In this document: in pieces, positions 1-12,507 of the stretch | Layout: each line of letters starts with the position of its first letter | Numbering within the stretch: position 1 is the stretch's first letter | DNA from: Polytrichum commune | Lineage: Eukaryota; Streptophyta; Polytrichopsida; Polytrichales; Polytrichaceae | Assembly: GCA_950295325.1 (NCBI GenBank) | Contig: OX485804.1 | Coordinates: 10,910,001-10,974,000 of the forward strand | Direction: 5' to 3' | DNA length: 64,000 bases | Position numbers and translations under genes: made by a program | Notes under the pieces: generated by a model | The model's database searches: none | The model's input: only the letters and a program-made list of their open reading frames with translations | What the model was told of the DNA's origin: nothing

Positions 1-3000
1 GTCAATGTCATTGGTGAAAGTCTAGTGATATAGAATAAGTTGATGTATTATTACATTGTTGAATGATGGGATAAATTAACATTTTAAATTTTGATTCATG
101 TGATGATTTCAATAATGAGGTTACTCATCCTATGTAATGATATAATAGTACTCTTTTTAGTTGTATTTTTTCATTTAGTTTCTTAGATATAATGTTTGTA
201 TATGCCAACGTTATCCAATTATAGATGATAAGTATGGTCTATTGTTTATAATTTCATGTTATTGGAGAACATATATAACAATACTCTAGTAAATATGGAA
301 GCAAGAAATTAAAAACACGATCAAGTATAGATTTCTTAAAAAATTGACATTGTATATTATGACATTTACACTTTGATCAACAGTAATCCCTCCAATTTTC
401 CTAAAATACTTAACATTCATATTTGAATTGTATTGAATTGACACAAGCATTGGGCGCCGATGTAGATAGAAGTGCCCGCCAATTTTTTCAGAGGACATCA
501 CTTGATTTAATTCTTGCACAAGAAAATACATGTGAATCATTGTCCCATTATCTTTATGCATCGTAAGGACCTAGCCCCATGACATTCTAGAAAACAAGGG
601 TGCACCCCTTAGGCTCTTACCCTTAAGTGTGTCCTTGTTTTCCAAAATGCTCCAATGCTTGGGTTTCACGTACTACATAAAGTTAATGAGGCAAAGACAC
701 ATGGATCAGTAGCTATATATTTCACAAGAAAGAGTGTGGATACTCTACATTGTTTTAAACATCTTTTAATGCTTCTATAGTCAATTTTTGAATGTTGTAT
801 GTTTTATATATTTGGACGTCAATGGACTTGTGAACAAGATATTTTTTGCAAACTTTTGGTGATGTAAATGGGCATAACTTGTAGTTCAATTTTGATACTA
901 ACATGCACCTTAACAAAACAATGAGGTCAAAAGAGTTCAAGACAACACACAACCAGAAAAAAACCAAAACACTCTCCATCCGATGGACTCCTTGATTGAC
1001 ACCCATGTAAGATCCTTGGATCCAAGTTTGTGCTTCTAAATTGTCTTTGACTTTCATAGATATTGTGTTTTTTTTATTAAATCGCAAACCATGATTATAA
1101 TTATGATGTAAATAAACATGGGTAAAATATTTGTCCAAAAAGAATATTGCATGTGAGACTCTCAATTTTGCCATCAACAGATGTACATTGCCTTTTTTTG
1201 AAATACAAAGAGAGGAGAAAACTTTGAAAAGATAATGGAAACCCTAATTTAACATACTTTGAGAAGCAATGTGGTTGAAACACTGATGTGTATTGTGCAT
1301 AATTAACATCACATATGTGCAACTTTAGGAGAGTGTTTGCAAGAAGAGAGATATTCCACATCTATATTCAATTTATGTTATTTTTCTACAGGGCATGCTA
1401 TTTGAAAAGCATGTATACAATCTCATCATCTCCAAAATTTCATGCAAAATCTCTAGATTTACCTAATACATGGGTTTATAAAGGGGCCTTTGCATATGAG
1501 CATAGTTGAAACAAAGGTGATGTAATGTTTTGCACATGATTTATTTACAAAGTATTGCAATGAATACTAGATACCACAATGTAGACAATGTTAATTAATT
1601 ATAAGGACACCCAAACATATTACCTATGATTATCTTGAAGGAACCAAACAAAACACTTACCCTAGCAGCTTGGGCTGAAAATAATAGATTGTTAAGGTGC
1701 CTAAATTTACGGGAAATTAATTTTGATGAGTGTCAAAATAATAATAATTATAATAATTTAAAGAGTGCCTAAAATCATAATAATTTTGGTTAAGGGAAGT
1801 GTTTAGGTTAATCGTGGCTATCATAGATGAAATTAGAAAAATCATCCATGAATTAAAGAAATGACATGGATGAATGTCTAACTTATCTTAAATTACTTTT
1901 TTTAATATGACCAAAATTAGAATAGTAAGTTATGGGTTGCGTGACTTACTTTGGCACTTTAATTAATTATTAAGCAGAAAGAGAGCTATGCATCTTTTTC
2001 TTACACTAGAGTCATCTCTTGATTCAAATAAACTTTTCATCCATTGGTTGGTTTGGATACAAGTATTTACACATGTTTAGTTTTGTGGTTCATGCTTGGA
2101 GGTAGTGTCAAATAAGTTTGAAGAGCAAGTTATTCTAGTTCAAACTCATTTCCCCCTCATTGTCGATAAAAAGTCCCCTTGATTCTAAAGGACAACTCAA
2201 TTAGGAGCAATTCAAATCAAATTAGTGTATCATGTCATCAAAATATACCCACAACGGCCCTTCCCTACGGGTGAGAACACTATATTAAACATTTCGGGAC
2301 TTTAAAGACAAATTTGGGACTATCTTCAAGATAGGGGGAAGACATAGGGAACACATTGGGAACATGGAAGCCACATATGCACGCATTGAAATATAGGGGT
2401 TTGTGCACCATAAAGGGCATTTGCCAACACGTACACATGGGCAACCCAAAGAATGGGAATGTAGGTATATTCAAAACCTACGATTTTATTGAATGAAAAC
2501 CGTATGTCATACAATCAATGGGAAGTACACCAAAATGTAATTCAACTGAACACTAGGTCTATACTAGGAAGATTTGTAATGGACAAATCTTGTGACACTC
2601 TAGAGCCATAAGGCATGTGCTTTATAAAAGTCTAGGATGAAATTATGCTAATTTATTGAAAGGTTATTGACATGGTTGATCATCATATGTAAGTCAGGAT
2701 GGAGTAGGTAATCTAAATGAGGTTCGATTTCTTGAGTGGTTGACCACATAACTGTCTCCATTAAGTACAAATCTGGAATATGTTGTTGGAGGGACTCCAC
2801 TTGGGGGATGGTGAGCCCTATATGTTCAGCAACATGCACCAATCTCCCAAGCATGTATGCTTGCATTCCAACCACCTGGCATGCTTGATATCTATCTAGA
2901 GCAGTGGTCATGGTCTTTTGTAGTCTCATGAAATTTCCTGTGCACTCATCAATCTGATTAGCTAAGTAGTTAAACTCGTCATCCATACATCTCACATCAT

Positions 3001-5470
3001 TGGAACTCTAAATGACGTGTGTAGGTGATTATGAAAATAATTCCCCTATATACATAAAGACTATACATAAAATCAAAGGTATATGTCATAGGTACCGATA
3101 CCCTACATAATAAATTTATATATTTTATCACAAGGTTTTCAATGTAATGTGATGATATGCCTCAACTACATCCCAACTACATATAAAAAATCAAAAGAAG
3201 AATGTGTTTTTTTTTTTTGTTAGTCATGTAGCTTGCGAATGAGAAAGGCATTGAAGATTTTTATTCATCCATAGGACATATCTTATAAAAATATTACCAT
3301 AAAACATACTTCATTTAGAGGCAGGGTAATGAATTGGATGATACTAGCACATTTATCATCAATTTTTTTTGTGAATTTAAGGACCCCCTTTTGTACATCT
3401 AGATCTACTTTGAAAGCCTCAATAACCTTTCTAATTGTGCACACTAGGAGAAAATAATACCTCCCCTTGTATACTTCTTCAAATAATACTTTGTTGGCTC
3501 TGTCTGTAGGACAGAGACTATGCATCAACTTCTTCGTTTCAAGAGCAAATTTCCTAACCACTTTGTGTTCACACTTGGACGTTACTTGTTTAACGTGGAT
3601 GGTGAAAGTTTGCATACCTTGGACAACTAGCAAACAAATTCAACTCTTAGTTAACTAGTTGCCTTTCGTAATTATAATTGTTTGTGATTTGACCTGCCCA
3701 AAAATGTAGTTAACTATAGTTATATACATTTAGTTAACTATAGTTGTTCCCTAAAATGTATTGGAAAAATTTGATTGACTATAGTTGGTTATAGGTATAA
3801 TAAATAGCCATGAACTGACATGAGCAAAATATACCACTACAATTATAGTCTTTCATAAGAGAGGACAGAGCCTCACGTTTCTACCGTTTTCTTGTTTACA
3901 CTCACGTTAGTTTGTACATGGTTATGAAGAATGCACCCAAGGAGTCCCTTGTGCCCCTTCCCACCTAACTATACAAAATAACCAAAAGTCTCTCCTAAGA
4001 ACCGGGTAAAGCTCTCCCGGTTATAGTGGACTAGGCATCCAGCTATCCCAACGCACATACAAGAACTTGGTCCGGAGATTTTCAAGTAGGTTTTAGTTCA
4101 GTAGCTTTCACACATGTTCATTGGTTCATCTACCAAGCAATGAATGTTGGATAGTTTTTGTCCCATCCTAAAATGCCTTACTACTCATCTATCTTACCAT
4201 CGCTTTGTGTTAATGAAGCTCCTCGTGCCCTCACAGATAAGACTAAAAGCAACCAATCACAAGGGCAGGAGGCGACACTTTTAAAAGTCCTACATTCCTC
4301 ATGTCTAGGAACGCAATGGGAGGGTCAGTGCTTGAGGCTTAAAACATCCACTTTTAAACCATGCCACATCATCTGCCAACTAAGCTCGGGACTAGATAGT
4401 GCCAATGGTGTGAAGACCATGTTTTAAAAACCAACTTTTAGGCTCAACTAAAGTCAAGTGGGAAGGGGGCATTATCCAAACATACAATAATTTATTTATT
4501 TTTTAAAATACATTCAAAAGCCCAAATTTTTCTGACATGGTTGGTAGAAAATATTCGATATCCATTTACATTAAGTGGAGCACTTAAATTTTTTTTATTT
4601 TGAAAATCAACTGTGGCGAACATCATCATGTAACAACTTATGGCCTTAGCCTGGTATCATTCATTTCAACAATTTAAAGCTCAGAGAAGTTTAGTTTGGG
4701 TTGAGGTAAACAAGCCTAAAGCATGATTTTTTCATCTTCTTCTTCTGCGTTAAACTCATACTAAACACGCATGAAATATGCCAAGTCGTAAAAATGAGCA
4801 ACAAACACACATAAAAGTTATATCGGCATTTCCCAGTCATTTTCATTCATGATTTTTGGAACTATATGAGATCGCTCTTCATCATCCAGAACCTATTTGT
4901 GAGTGCCAAGTGGCACACGGCGAGTTTCATAATCAAGAACGGACACCCAAAAAGCATGACATGGTATGATGAGATTGGATTATGAACTTAGATTATATTT
5001 GACCATTTCTAAAATAAGTTAAACTGTCAACATGTTTACGAGGACTTATGCAACCACCAAGTCAAGAGAAAGAGGATCTTGACTTCCACCTTGCATAGCA
5101 GCTTTCAAAGCGCAATTCCAATTCTGAGACTTAAAATGAATAAGTGTCGTGAGTCACAATTGCGAATCGAATGAGACAATTCCCAATATGTATACGATTG
5201 GACATAATTGTGTGGGGAGTTCGAAACACCTACAATAGGGGCCACACAGAACCCTTAAGACTCGCAATCACAAAGTCAAAGCGCATCTCCATGATCGGGT
5301 GAAGATGGGACAACGTCAAGATGTGGTGGCCGCATCCCTTGTGCGCGCTCAACTCTAAATTTGTTCCCCAATAATTTCATTTTGCAACCAGGCTGATCAC
5401 GATGCATGCCTCGGCTCGTCTTGAATTGAGATTATTCTTCATGGTTTAAATTTGAGGAAGCGGCTTTGAT
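1..5470. other. AT-rich spacer without a recognised gene
   Basis: I see no gene I can support here. Two minus-strand open frames (2648-2995, 115 codons; 3283-3633, 116 codons) are the longest, but neither matches a family I know and neither has convincing splice partners. Around 4925-5050 lies a piece of the dispersed F6 repeat, recognisable by the 'aagaacggacaccc...aaaaagcatg' stretch that recurs at 18.4, 30.9 and 60.3 kb. The rest is low-complexity AT-rich sequence. Confidence 0.6.
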
Positions 5471-5685
5471 CAAGGGTGAAGTGTCTCTTTTTAAGCAGTT
5501 CATGTGTTAAGATTTTGGAGCTCACATCCAACTACTTGTGTGCTGCTGGTCGATTTCATGAGCAGTTTCATCCGACCATGCGCCTGAATTTCATCACAAC
5601 TGGACAGGCCGTTACTCGCCGACGATTTAAACTGCTGGATGCTGGGATTAAGGTTCTGAAATTCTCCTAAATTTGCTGATTTGCA

Positions 5686-6290
5686 GGAGATGGAACTTTG
5701 TGAGCGATGGGATATGGAGAGGAGGAAGTTCGATTTACCGTGCTTAATTTGGGGTATCTGAATGAATCGGGAGTGGGGGTGATGATGATCAAGTTTCAGA
5801 TTGTTGTGTTTGGATTGTTGAATTGTGATCATAGTGCGGCTAGGTCCTCCTCCGGAATAGTGGATGAGGATGATGACGAGGGATGGTGATCGAGTCACCC
5901 TGCTGGATGATTGAATTAAGGCTCTCATGTAGTTCTAGTTTTCATGAATTGTGTTTATTTGCACTGTTGAATCGGTGCAGTGGTCATATATATTGAGGAT
6001 AAGTCCTCCCCCGGAGCAGGTGGAATGATGGCGACGGCGAAATTTTTGTTCTAGTTCTAGTTCTAATTTTGAACGTATGCAGGAGATGAGAAACTCTGTG
6101 AGCGATGGAACGGACGCGAGGAAGCTGTTGGGTTCACGGTGCCTTGAGGAATCTGAATGAATCAGGACAATGAAGACAGTGCAGGGCACGGGCCCGATTA
6201 TTGAGTTGGAGTCGGCGAATTGTGATCATATTAATTGAGGATGAGTTCTCCCGCGGAGAAGTGGATTATGGTGATGGTGAAATGGGTCCT
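5686..6290 (+). repeat. Triplicated leader and start-codon region of the glycosyltransferase gene
   Basis: The sequence around the glycosyltransferase start (6216-6290: 'gaattgtgatcat...attgaggATGAGttctcccgcggag') is preceded by two decayed relatives: 5974-6050 ('gtcatatatattgaggATAAGtcctcccccggag') and 5817-5895 ('gaattgtgatcat...ggctaGgtcctcctccgga'). The segment just upstream is also doubled ('tgcaggagatg...ctgaatgaatc' at 5684-5770 and 6078-6163). The initiator ATG is intact only in the last copy; it reads ATA in the middle one. Unequal duplication of the 5' end is the simplest explanation. Confidence 0.7.
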
Positions 6291-9200
6291 GCCTCTGTCG
6301 GTGCTGTTGGTTCTGACGGTGCTCCTGGGCAGCCGCGACTGGATCTTCGACACGCTCCAGCTTACAACTACAAGCTGGCAGCAGCTGGTCGATAATTCAG
6401 AATTGCGAAGACGAGGAAACGCGTCTGGATGGATACAGGAAGTGAATTCATACTTCCCGGAGGCGGGCGAGGCGGACGTGCGGGAGTGCCGCGCGTATCG
6501 AAGCTCGTACAATCGATCCTACGGCGAGTGGCTGTCGCTGGGCACCAATGCTAGCGACGAGGAGGTCCTGTGCGCCGCCCACCATGCCGCCACGCGGCCG
6601 ATGGCGGCAGCACGCGGCCAGCCTCGCGTCGCCTTCCTCTTCCTGGTGCTCGGTATGTGATCGAATCCCGCCCAATGTATGTAGATGCTTTGTTGGCTCC
6701 CCTACACTACACTAAATAGGAGATATTTAGTGTTTGATTATACTTAGTGTTGTTACCCCCCTTCTCTGCTCAACACTAATTTTCAATTCCTTGACAATTA
6801 GAGTTAGACATAAATGTGCTGCTACTTTCCCTATGGCCACCTCCCTTATTATATATATTTTTCATATCCTTACTAACACTAAATTCAAACATGTAACTTC
6901 CACATATTACCATAGTTGATATTTAGTGTTTGGATTTACATTTGATGTTACTTACTTTCATAGGGTTATTGATATTTAGTGTTTGCGTTCGCATTTAGTG
7001 TATCAAACACTAAATATCCTATTCAATGTACTTCATAAGGCATGCGGGTGTTACTTGATTATTTTTCTTAGTCGGACACCTAGATTTGATCGGTGGGTGG
7101 GTTGGCGAGGATCCAAGAACAAGCACCATAGGGCAAATGTTGGAAAGAGGTTAACTTGTGTCTTCATTTTTTGCCTGTTTGTTCCACAATTGGGAGGACC
7201 TATGTATGCAATTAAGAAAATCACGAAACATGCCATATGGTAATCATAACTAAATCAGAGCAGATTGATCTCCAATCCAATGTTTGCTTACGGCTTATCA
7301 TAGATTTGCTAATGCAACGTAGATTTCATCGTGTAAATGTAATCGGTAGAAGTCAGAGAACATGAAAAACAAATCGAATAACACCCACATACCTTTGAGG
7401 ATGTCTAAGGAAGTGAGAACATATTATCACTACCTTCGGTTTTTGAGGCTTTTGAGGTATGATGTCATGTTTGGCCCTCCATCATAATTAAAATGACTCG
7501 TCGGCCACTGTTTATGTTTTCATATTTGCCCAACCGATGCTTTTAAACAAAGAGATGCCCTGATGCATAGCATAATTGTGTCCTCAATTTAAATGCCTCC
7601 AGTAGGAGTGGCAAAAATTACTCGCTCCCATGGGTTTAGGGTTTACGTACGTGGGCATAGTGTAGGAACTTCCAACTCCACAAATAATTATGAACTCTTG
7701 TTGGATTCTTGTTGGATCCAATCCGAAATTGCCTCAGTTAGCAATTGCCAACTTTATCATGCAAAATCAAAGTTGAGATGCAATAGTCATAGAAGTTTAA
7801 AGCAAATGTTCTCTTTTCTTTATAATTGGATCATATGGGCCCTCCCAATTTTGTTGATAATTGGACCTAATATGAGGACATAGTTCGATCTCATAATTTA
7901 CAAGTGGGCTTTTGGTGTTCCTTAACTACGAGACTTGCAATATATGCCACACAAATATAAGTGTCCAATGAAGAAGAGTGACCACATATGGGGTCCAAAT
8001 GCAAGGCCATGTTCATTCAATCATATAAGCGACATGAAGGAACCACCATTTGTAGGTCAATGTGAACTAACATGTGGTTATTTACATGTAGAATGGAGCA
8101 TGAAAATGATGACTCCCAACTAGGGTAGTCATTGTAATGTGTGTGGATGCTTGAGAATGAAAGAAAACTACCAAGTAGGTTACTCCCGGCGACTCTTATG
8201 AGAGAACAACCTTTTTGAAAAGGCCTTCTTCTTTGTACTAGTGCAATCACAAATTAGCACTCGAGTCATCAAGGGCATAACACTTTACTTTTGTCATGAG
8301 ACGGGTCCCCTTTTCCCCCTTTTTGCTAAACCCTTTTGGTGTGGGAGAGGGTACTAGCGAGAGTGATCAAGTTTTGTTACAAACCCGACAAACTAGAGTA
8401 GATAGAAAGGCCCACACACTCTCCTATGCCAAAAATACTTATCAAAGGGATCCATGTCATGACAAAACTGTATTGTTTTTTGACCACAATGTTTCAATGC
8501 AAACTTGTGATTGCACAAATGCCAAGGAGAAGTCCTCTTGAAGTAGGTTACATTCTTATGTATGTGCACACAAATTGTATGTCATCTCTCAAACATATAA
8601 GTGTTAGAATGACTAACCAACTTGGGAGTTCACTACTTGTTACATGCAACTATCCATATATATTAATTTTAGTTCGTTTACAAGTGACACTTCCCCCCAT
8701 AGTTCACATGGTTTAAATGAACCAACGAGCAATAGGAGATAGTTTATGGTTCTCCATTTCCAGTTATCCTAAACCACCATCTCACATTGCAACCCCCTAA
8801 TAGTGTTGCAATCTTTAGGAGCTTGATGGACACTAAGGTCAAGGTGACGCTTGGATCTCATGCAATAGTTTTTGTGGATTTGCCAAATCGACCTCTCAAT
8901 AAGATGAGAAAATAGTAACTTTCTTGAGCTTTTACTTCAATTCGTCAAGAAATTGACATGCTCAAGTGACAGAGACAAAGAGAAACAAAATGTGAAGTTT
9001 GAAGGGGCTTGTACTATAGCTTCGAGATTGTGTCCTTTGTCTTTTTCTTTTTCATTTTCATTTTCTTTAAAAAAAAACAGTACCGCAACGGAGGTGTGTG
9101 GCCACTTCCTAGTTTTTCAATTGAGTAGATAGAAGATTTTTCGGTTAAAAAAATCGAATCACTAACCACTGTATTGAATTTGACTGCTTCTCCAATAGCT

Positions 9201-12055
9201 TTTGGTGTTTTAGGGTGTTTTTGGATCAACTTTTGTCCTCTGTTGCTCTACTAGTGCACATGTGTTTCCCTGAAATGGAAAGTGAGTTGACCCTTGACAA
9301 TTCAATAGACTAAGGGCCACTTCACACAAGAACCAATTGCCAGGATCATGAAAATCTAAGGGCCCTTGAAAATTATCCAAAGGTCATGCCATGGGAACTA
9401 GAAATCCATTTTTGTAATTGATGGGCTCTCAAGTTTAGTGTAAAGTGAAAGTGAACCATGTCGAGGGACCGCAACATGTATTATGGATAATCCAAATAGT
9501 ACATGTAATATGGGACCCCATCAAGGCAATATAATAAATTTTAACAACCAATGGCAATTTAATTGCTTGCAAGGGCCCTTATATTTGCATTAGACCCACC
9601 TCTATGATGGGCCTAATACAATATCCGGTAGACCGTGAAAATTTATCCACTTGGTGGCATACATGATGCAATATACATTTTTGCATCATTTGGATTTCTT
9701 TGGTTCCTCAAGCCCTCATGATCTAATGTAAAGTGAACTTACACCACCTACGGTTTCTTGACCAATCACATAATTTTCGTATCATGGGTCAAGGGCCCTC
9801 AAGCTATAGTGTAAAGCGGCACCAAGTTTCATATCAAAGGTAATTAGATCATTCCCTAGAGCTTTGTGGTCGCCACCAATTACCACATTCCTAGGCAGAT
9901 GAATGTCCATCCAGAACCAAGCCCCCAAATTAAGTCCTATTGGACCCATTCTCAAGGCCTTTGATGCTCATTTTGGTGTCAAATGAGTTAATAGTAGTAC
10001 ACTCAGAGCTTGGCAAGCCAATCAATTTCAGGGGCTGCAAAGGCTAGTTGATCAAGCAAGTGCTTCTTGTGTGGCACTAATGTCCACCGAAGTCTTCCCG
10101 ACCGCAGAATTTGCAACATGCAAGTTAGGTAGGGCAATGAATTTTGTCTCATTTGTGAAGGATTGTTCAAGAGAGGTTGAGGTAATATTATTGCAAGACA
10201 AACCCCCTAAACATAAAGAACTTTTATACTGGGTTAGGACGGTGGGGTAGATAATTAAATATAAACGCCAACTCCTGATGGAGCAAGCGTGGATGAAGAG
10301 CCTCTTAGCATGCGGGCTACTGCCCTCTTTCGAGGGTGGGATGGTAGTGCATATAAAAGTCAACATTTATATCTTTGTCATATGGTGATCTTTGCAGTCA
10401 ACCTTTGACATTGCATTGTTGGGAGTAAGAGTGAGCTCTTGGGTTAGGCCAACTGAGAGCCGGGGTGAACCAACCCGTGCAATGGTTCCTTGGAGGCAAG
10501 GGTTTAGGCATCCAACAAGGAATGAGTGTATGGGTTGGTTCACCCAAATCCCAAATGAAGGGGTTGAGCTCAAGCTTGCAAGTTTGGTGGGCTTGCAAGG
10601 TAAAAGACTTCAACCCCTACATGTGCCTAAGATGGTGAAACTTTGTCTCAAGATTGGTCCCCACTTTTATTGAATCGAACTTGTAGTCATGTCAAGTTCG
10701 ATGACTCCAAGTTCAAATTCTAACTTGAACTTGAAATCAGTCCAAACTAAGAAGAAACCAAGCTCCACCATCTTGGGCACACATAAAAGCTCATATTCAT
10801 TTTACGTTGGCTCACCAAACTTGCAAGCTCGCTCGATCAAGCCCTACAAAACGATTTAGACTCTGGTAGAGTGTACATACATTGCTTCGGAGACCGGCGG
10901 AGTTCTTCTTCTTCTTCTTCGATGTCTTTCAAGTTCCATTCGAATGATCATCTGGTAGTGAATTGCATGTGCAGATGAGGTGCCCCTCGAGGAATTGTGG
11001 CGTGCTTTCTTCACTGGCCACAAAGGGAAATACTCCCTCTACGTTCACCCCCACCATGCTAATCACGTCTACTCTCCCGCCTCCATCTTCTTCGGGCGCA
11101 AAATACCCAGCAGGCCTCTCCGCCGCTTCACAATCTCGGAGCCCGCGGCTGTCCGCCGGGCCCTTGCATACGCGCTCCTCGACACGGCGGTGCCCAACAT
11201 TTGGTTCACGATCCAGTCCGAGACCTCAATCCCCGTGCGCCCGTTCCCGTTTACGTACAACTACCTCCGGGGCTCCAATCTGAGCTTCGTGGAGGCGTTC
11301 TACCCGTGGGACTGGTGGCGGAAGCAATGGCGTGACAAACCGCAGGTGAGGGACAATGTCCAGGGAGATTTTGGACATAATCAGTCAAGATCCAAGTATT
11401 TCCCAAGTCCAACCGGTTACATGTTGATATATTTGATTTCCGTTTCCGTTTATTGCTTTAAGGTACATTCCAAAAATTCTTTCTTGAATGGTCGGCGATT
11501 TTTTCCTAGTATCTTGAACTTGAACCGGCTATTTCTCAAACTCAACCGGCCCCTCTGTATTTAGCGTTTGAATCTCCCTGTTTGTAGGTGAGGGACGACC
11601 AGATGCGCAAGGGCGAGCTATGGATCACCGTCCACCGGCGCCACGCGGGCCTCATCGTGGGCGATTTCCGCATCTTCCCCAAGTTCGAGTTGGAGTGGAA
11701 GCCGAACGCAATTTCTTGCGAGATTTACGTCCCCACTTTGATGTACATTGCGGACCCGTCCGGCATAGCCAATCGAAGTGTCATGTACGTGAACTGGAGC
11801 ACGCACTCCGGCCACCCACGGCTTTTTAATTCAACCAACATCAACGCGACGCTTATCCGCGCGATCCAGGAGCAGCGTGAAAATGTGGATGGAATGTACG
11901 GACATACACATCACATTGGGCACGAGGATGAGCTCTCGTCATGCCTATATAACGGCAGCCTAAATGCGTCGTGTTGGTTGTTTGCTCGCAAGTTTGCGGG
12001 TGGAGCTGCTGATCTCAGAGCATTGGTGGCAGTGAAGGAAGTTCTCGGATACTAA
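6241..12055 (+). CDS. GT14 / BC10-type (DUF266, core-2/I-branching-like) glycosyltransferase, 3 exons, 416 aa
   Basis: Exons: 6241-6652, 10975-11345 and 11588-12055. The lengths sum to 1251 nt, an intact frame of 416 residues ending in TAA. The ATG at 6241 is the first in frame. Residues about 9-30 form one hydrophobic anchor, as expected of a type II Golgi membrane protein. The lumenal domain has the plant BC10 block order: 'RVAFLFLVLGDEVPLEELW', 'GKYSLYVHP', 'FFGRKIPS', 'ALLDTA...SETSIPV', 'SFVEAFY', 'MRKGELWITVHRRHA', 'NRSVMYVNWS' and a final 'CWLFARKF'. Family members are putative Golgi glycosyltransferases, rice BC10 being linked to wall properties; the donor and acceptor of this one are unknown. 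Intron 1 (4322 bp) carries MITEs. Intron 2 (11346-11587, 242 bp) is a transposable element plus its target duplication. Family call confident; biochemical role inferred. Confidence 0.9.
6715..7024. mobile_element. F5-like TIR element (MITE) in glycosyltransferase intron 1
   Basis: The ends are inverted copies: the left end reads 'gatatttagtgtttgatt' and the right end reads 'atcaaacactaaatatcc'. The element is about 310 bp and AT-rich with no coding capacity. The 'tatttagtgt' terminal signature recurs at 22.4, 41.6 and 58.0 kb. I could not fix a target-site duplication. Confidence 0.6.
7030..7395 (-). mobile_element. F2 MITE, inverted copy, in glycosyltransferase intron 1
   Basis: This is a roughly 365-bp copy of the F2 repeat in reverse orientation. 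Its ends, 'gcgggtgttacttgatt' and (reverse complement of the right side) 'gggtgttattcgatttg', are inverted repeats. Internal landmarks shared with other copies include 'catgttctc..acttctaccgatta', 'gttgcattagcaaatcta' and 'gatcctcaccgacccacac'. Other copies lie near 12.5, 15.7, 22.0, 35.5, 50.4 and 63.5 kb. Confidence 0.75.
7396..10559. other. Remainder of glycosyltransferase intron 1
   Basis: No coding exon is supported. Several short motifs of the type 'agtgtaaagtgaa' or 'agtgtaaagcggc' (near 9440, 9730 and 9810) recur at 14.99, 20.6 and 21.96 kb, suggesting decayed TIR elements of one family. Open frames on both strands here are short and unrelated to known proteins. Confidence 0.5.
10560..10850. 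mobile_element. F1 TIR element in glycosyltransferase intron 1
   Basis: The left arm begins 'ctcaagcttgcaagtttggt' and the right arm ends with its inverse, 'accaaacttgcaagctcg'. The inner parts of the arms are also complementary ('aagatggtgaaactttgtct' against 'ccaagctccaccatctt'), so the whole roughly 285-bp unit could fold as a long imperfect hairpin. Related copies sit in P450 intron 3 and upstream of the P450 gene. Confidence 0.7.
11354..11587 (+). mobile_element. F4 hAT-like MITE forming glycosyltransferase intron 2
   Basis: The element begins CAATGTCCAGGGAGATT and ends with the imperfect inverse AATCTCCCTGTTTGTAG, both 17 bp. It is flanked on both sides by GTGAGGGA (11346-11353 and 11588-11595), an 8-bp TSD. 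The left TSD copy starts exactly at the spliced-out GT, and the right copy is the first 8 nt of exon 3. Internal sequence ('caaccggttacatgttga', 'tatttctcaaactcaacc') matches the F4 copies at 12219-12429 and 55513-56406. Confidence 0.88.
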
Positions 12056-12218
12056 TAACTTAGAGGCCCTCAATAGTGCATGGTGCATGATGGTCCTGCA
12101 CAATTGATTACTACTTCCACATTTAGAGTTTACCGCAATTTTTTGACCATCCGAAATCTCATCAAGTCAACATACATTGAGCTCAACAATTGATGTCCCA
12201 CGTAGCAACAACTTGGAG

Positions 12219-12429
12219 CAGTGAACGGGAGAACCGACTGCTACTTACAGATGAACAGGTTGAGTTTGAGAAATAACCAGTTGAAGTTCAAGACTTCAGG
12301 AAAAATTACCGATCATTTTAGAGGGATCCATGGAATGTACCTCAAATCAATAAAGACAACATGGAACCGGTTGGACTGGGAAACACTAGGATTTTGACCA
12401 ATTATGCTCAAAATCCTCCCGAGACGCTG
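12219..12429 (-). mobile_element. F4 hAT-like MITE with perfect TSD, 211 bp
   Basis: The termini are CAGTGAACGGGAG... and ...CCTCCCGAGACGCTG. The flanking 8-bp duplication is ACTTGGAG (12211-12218 and 12430-12437). It lies just downstream of the glycosyltransferase stop codon, in opposite orientation to the intron 2 copy. Shared internal blocks include 'tttgagaaataaccagttga' and the inverse of 'gtcaaaatcctagtgtttcc'. CAGNG ends with an 8-bp TSD are typical of hAT elements. Confidence 0.88.
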
Positions 12430-12507
12430 ACTTGGAGGCCAATTTTTGTAACTTGCTATGTGCATCACCATCACTTCATTGAGAACTGGATCATGTTTGG
12501 AATTTCA

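Noticed and set aside
2648-2995. 115-codon minus-strand ORF, protein-like composition
   Set aside because: No motif or family recognised and no splice partners; kept only as a remark in the spacer entry.
3283-3633. 116-codon minus-strand ORF
   Set aside because: No recognisable domain; AT-rich frame of a length expected by chance.
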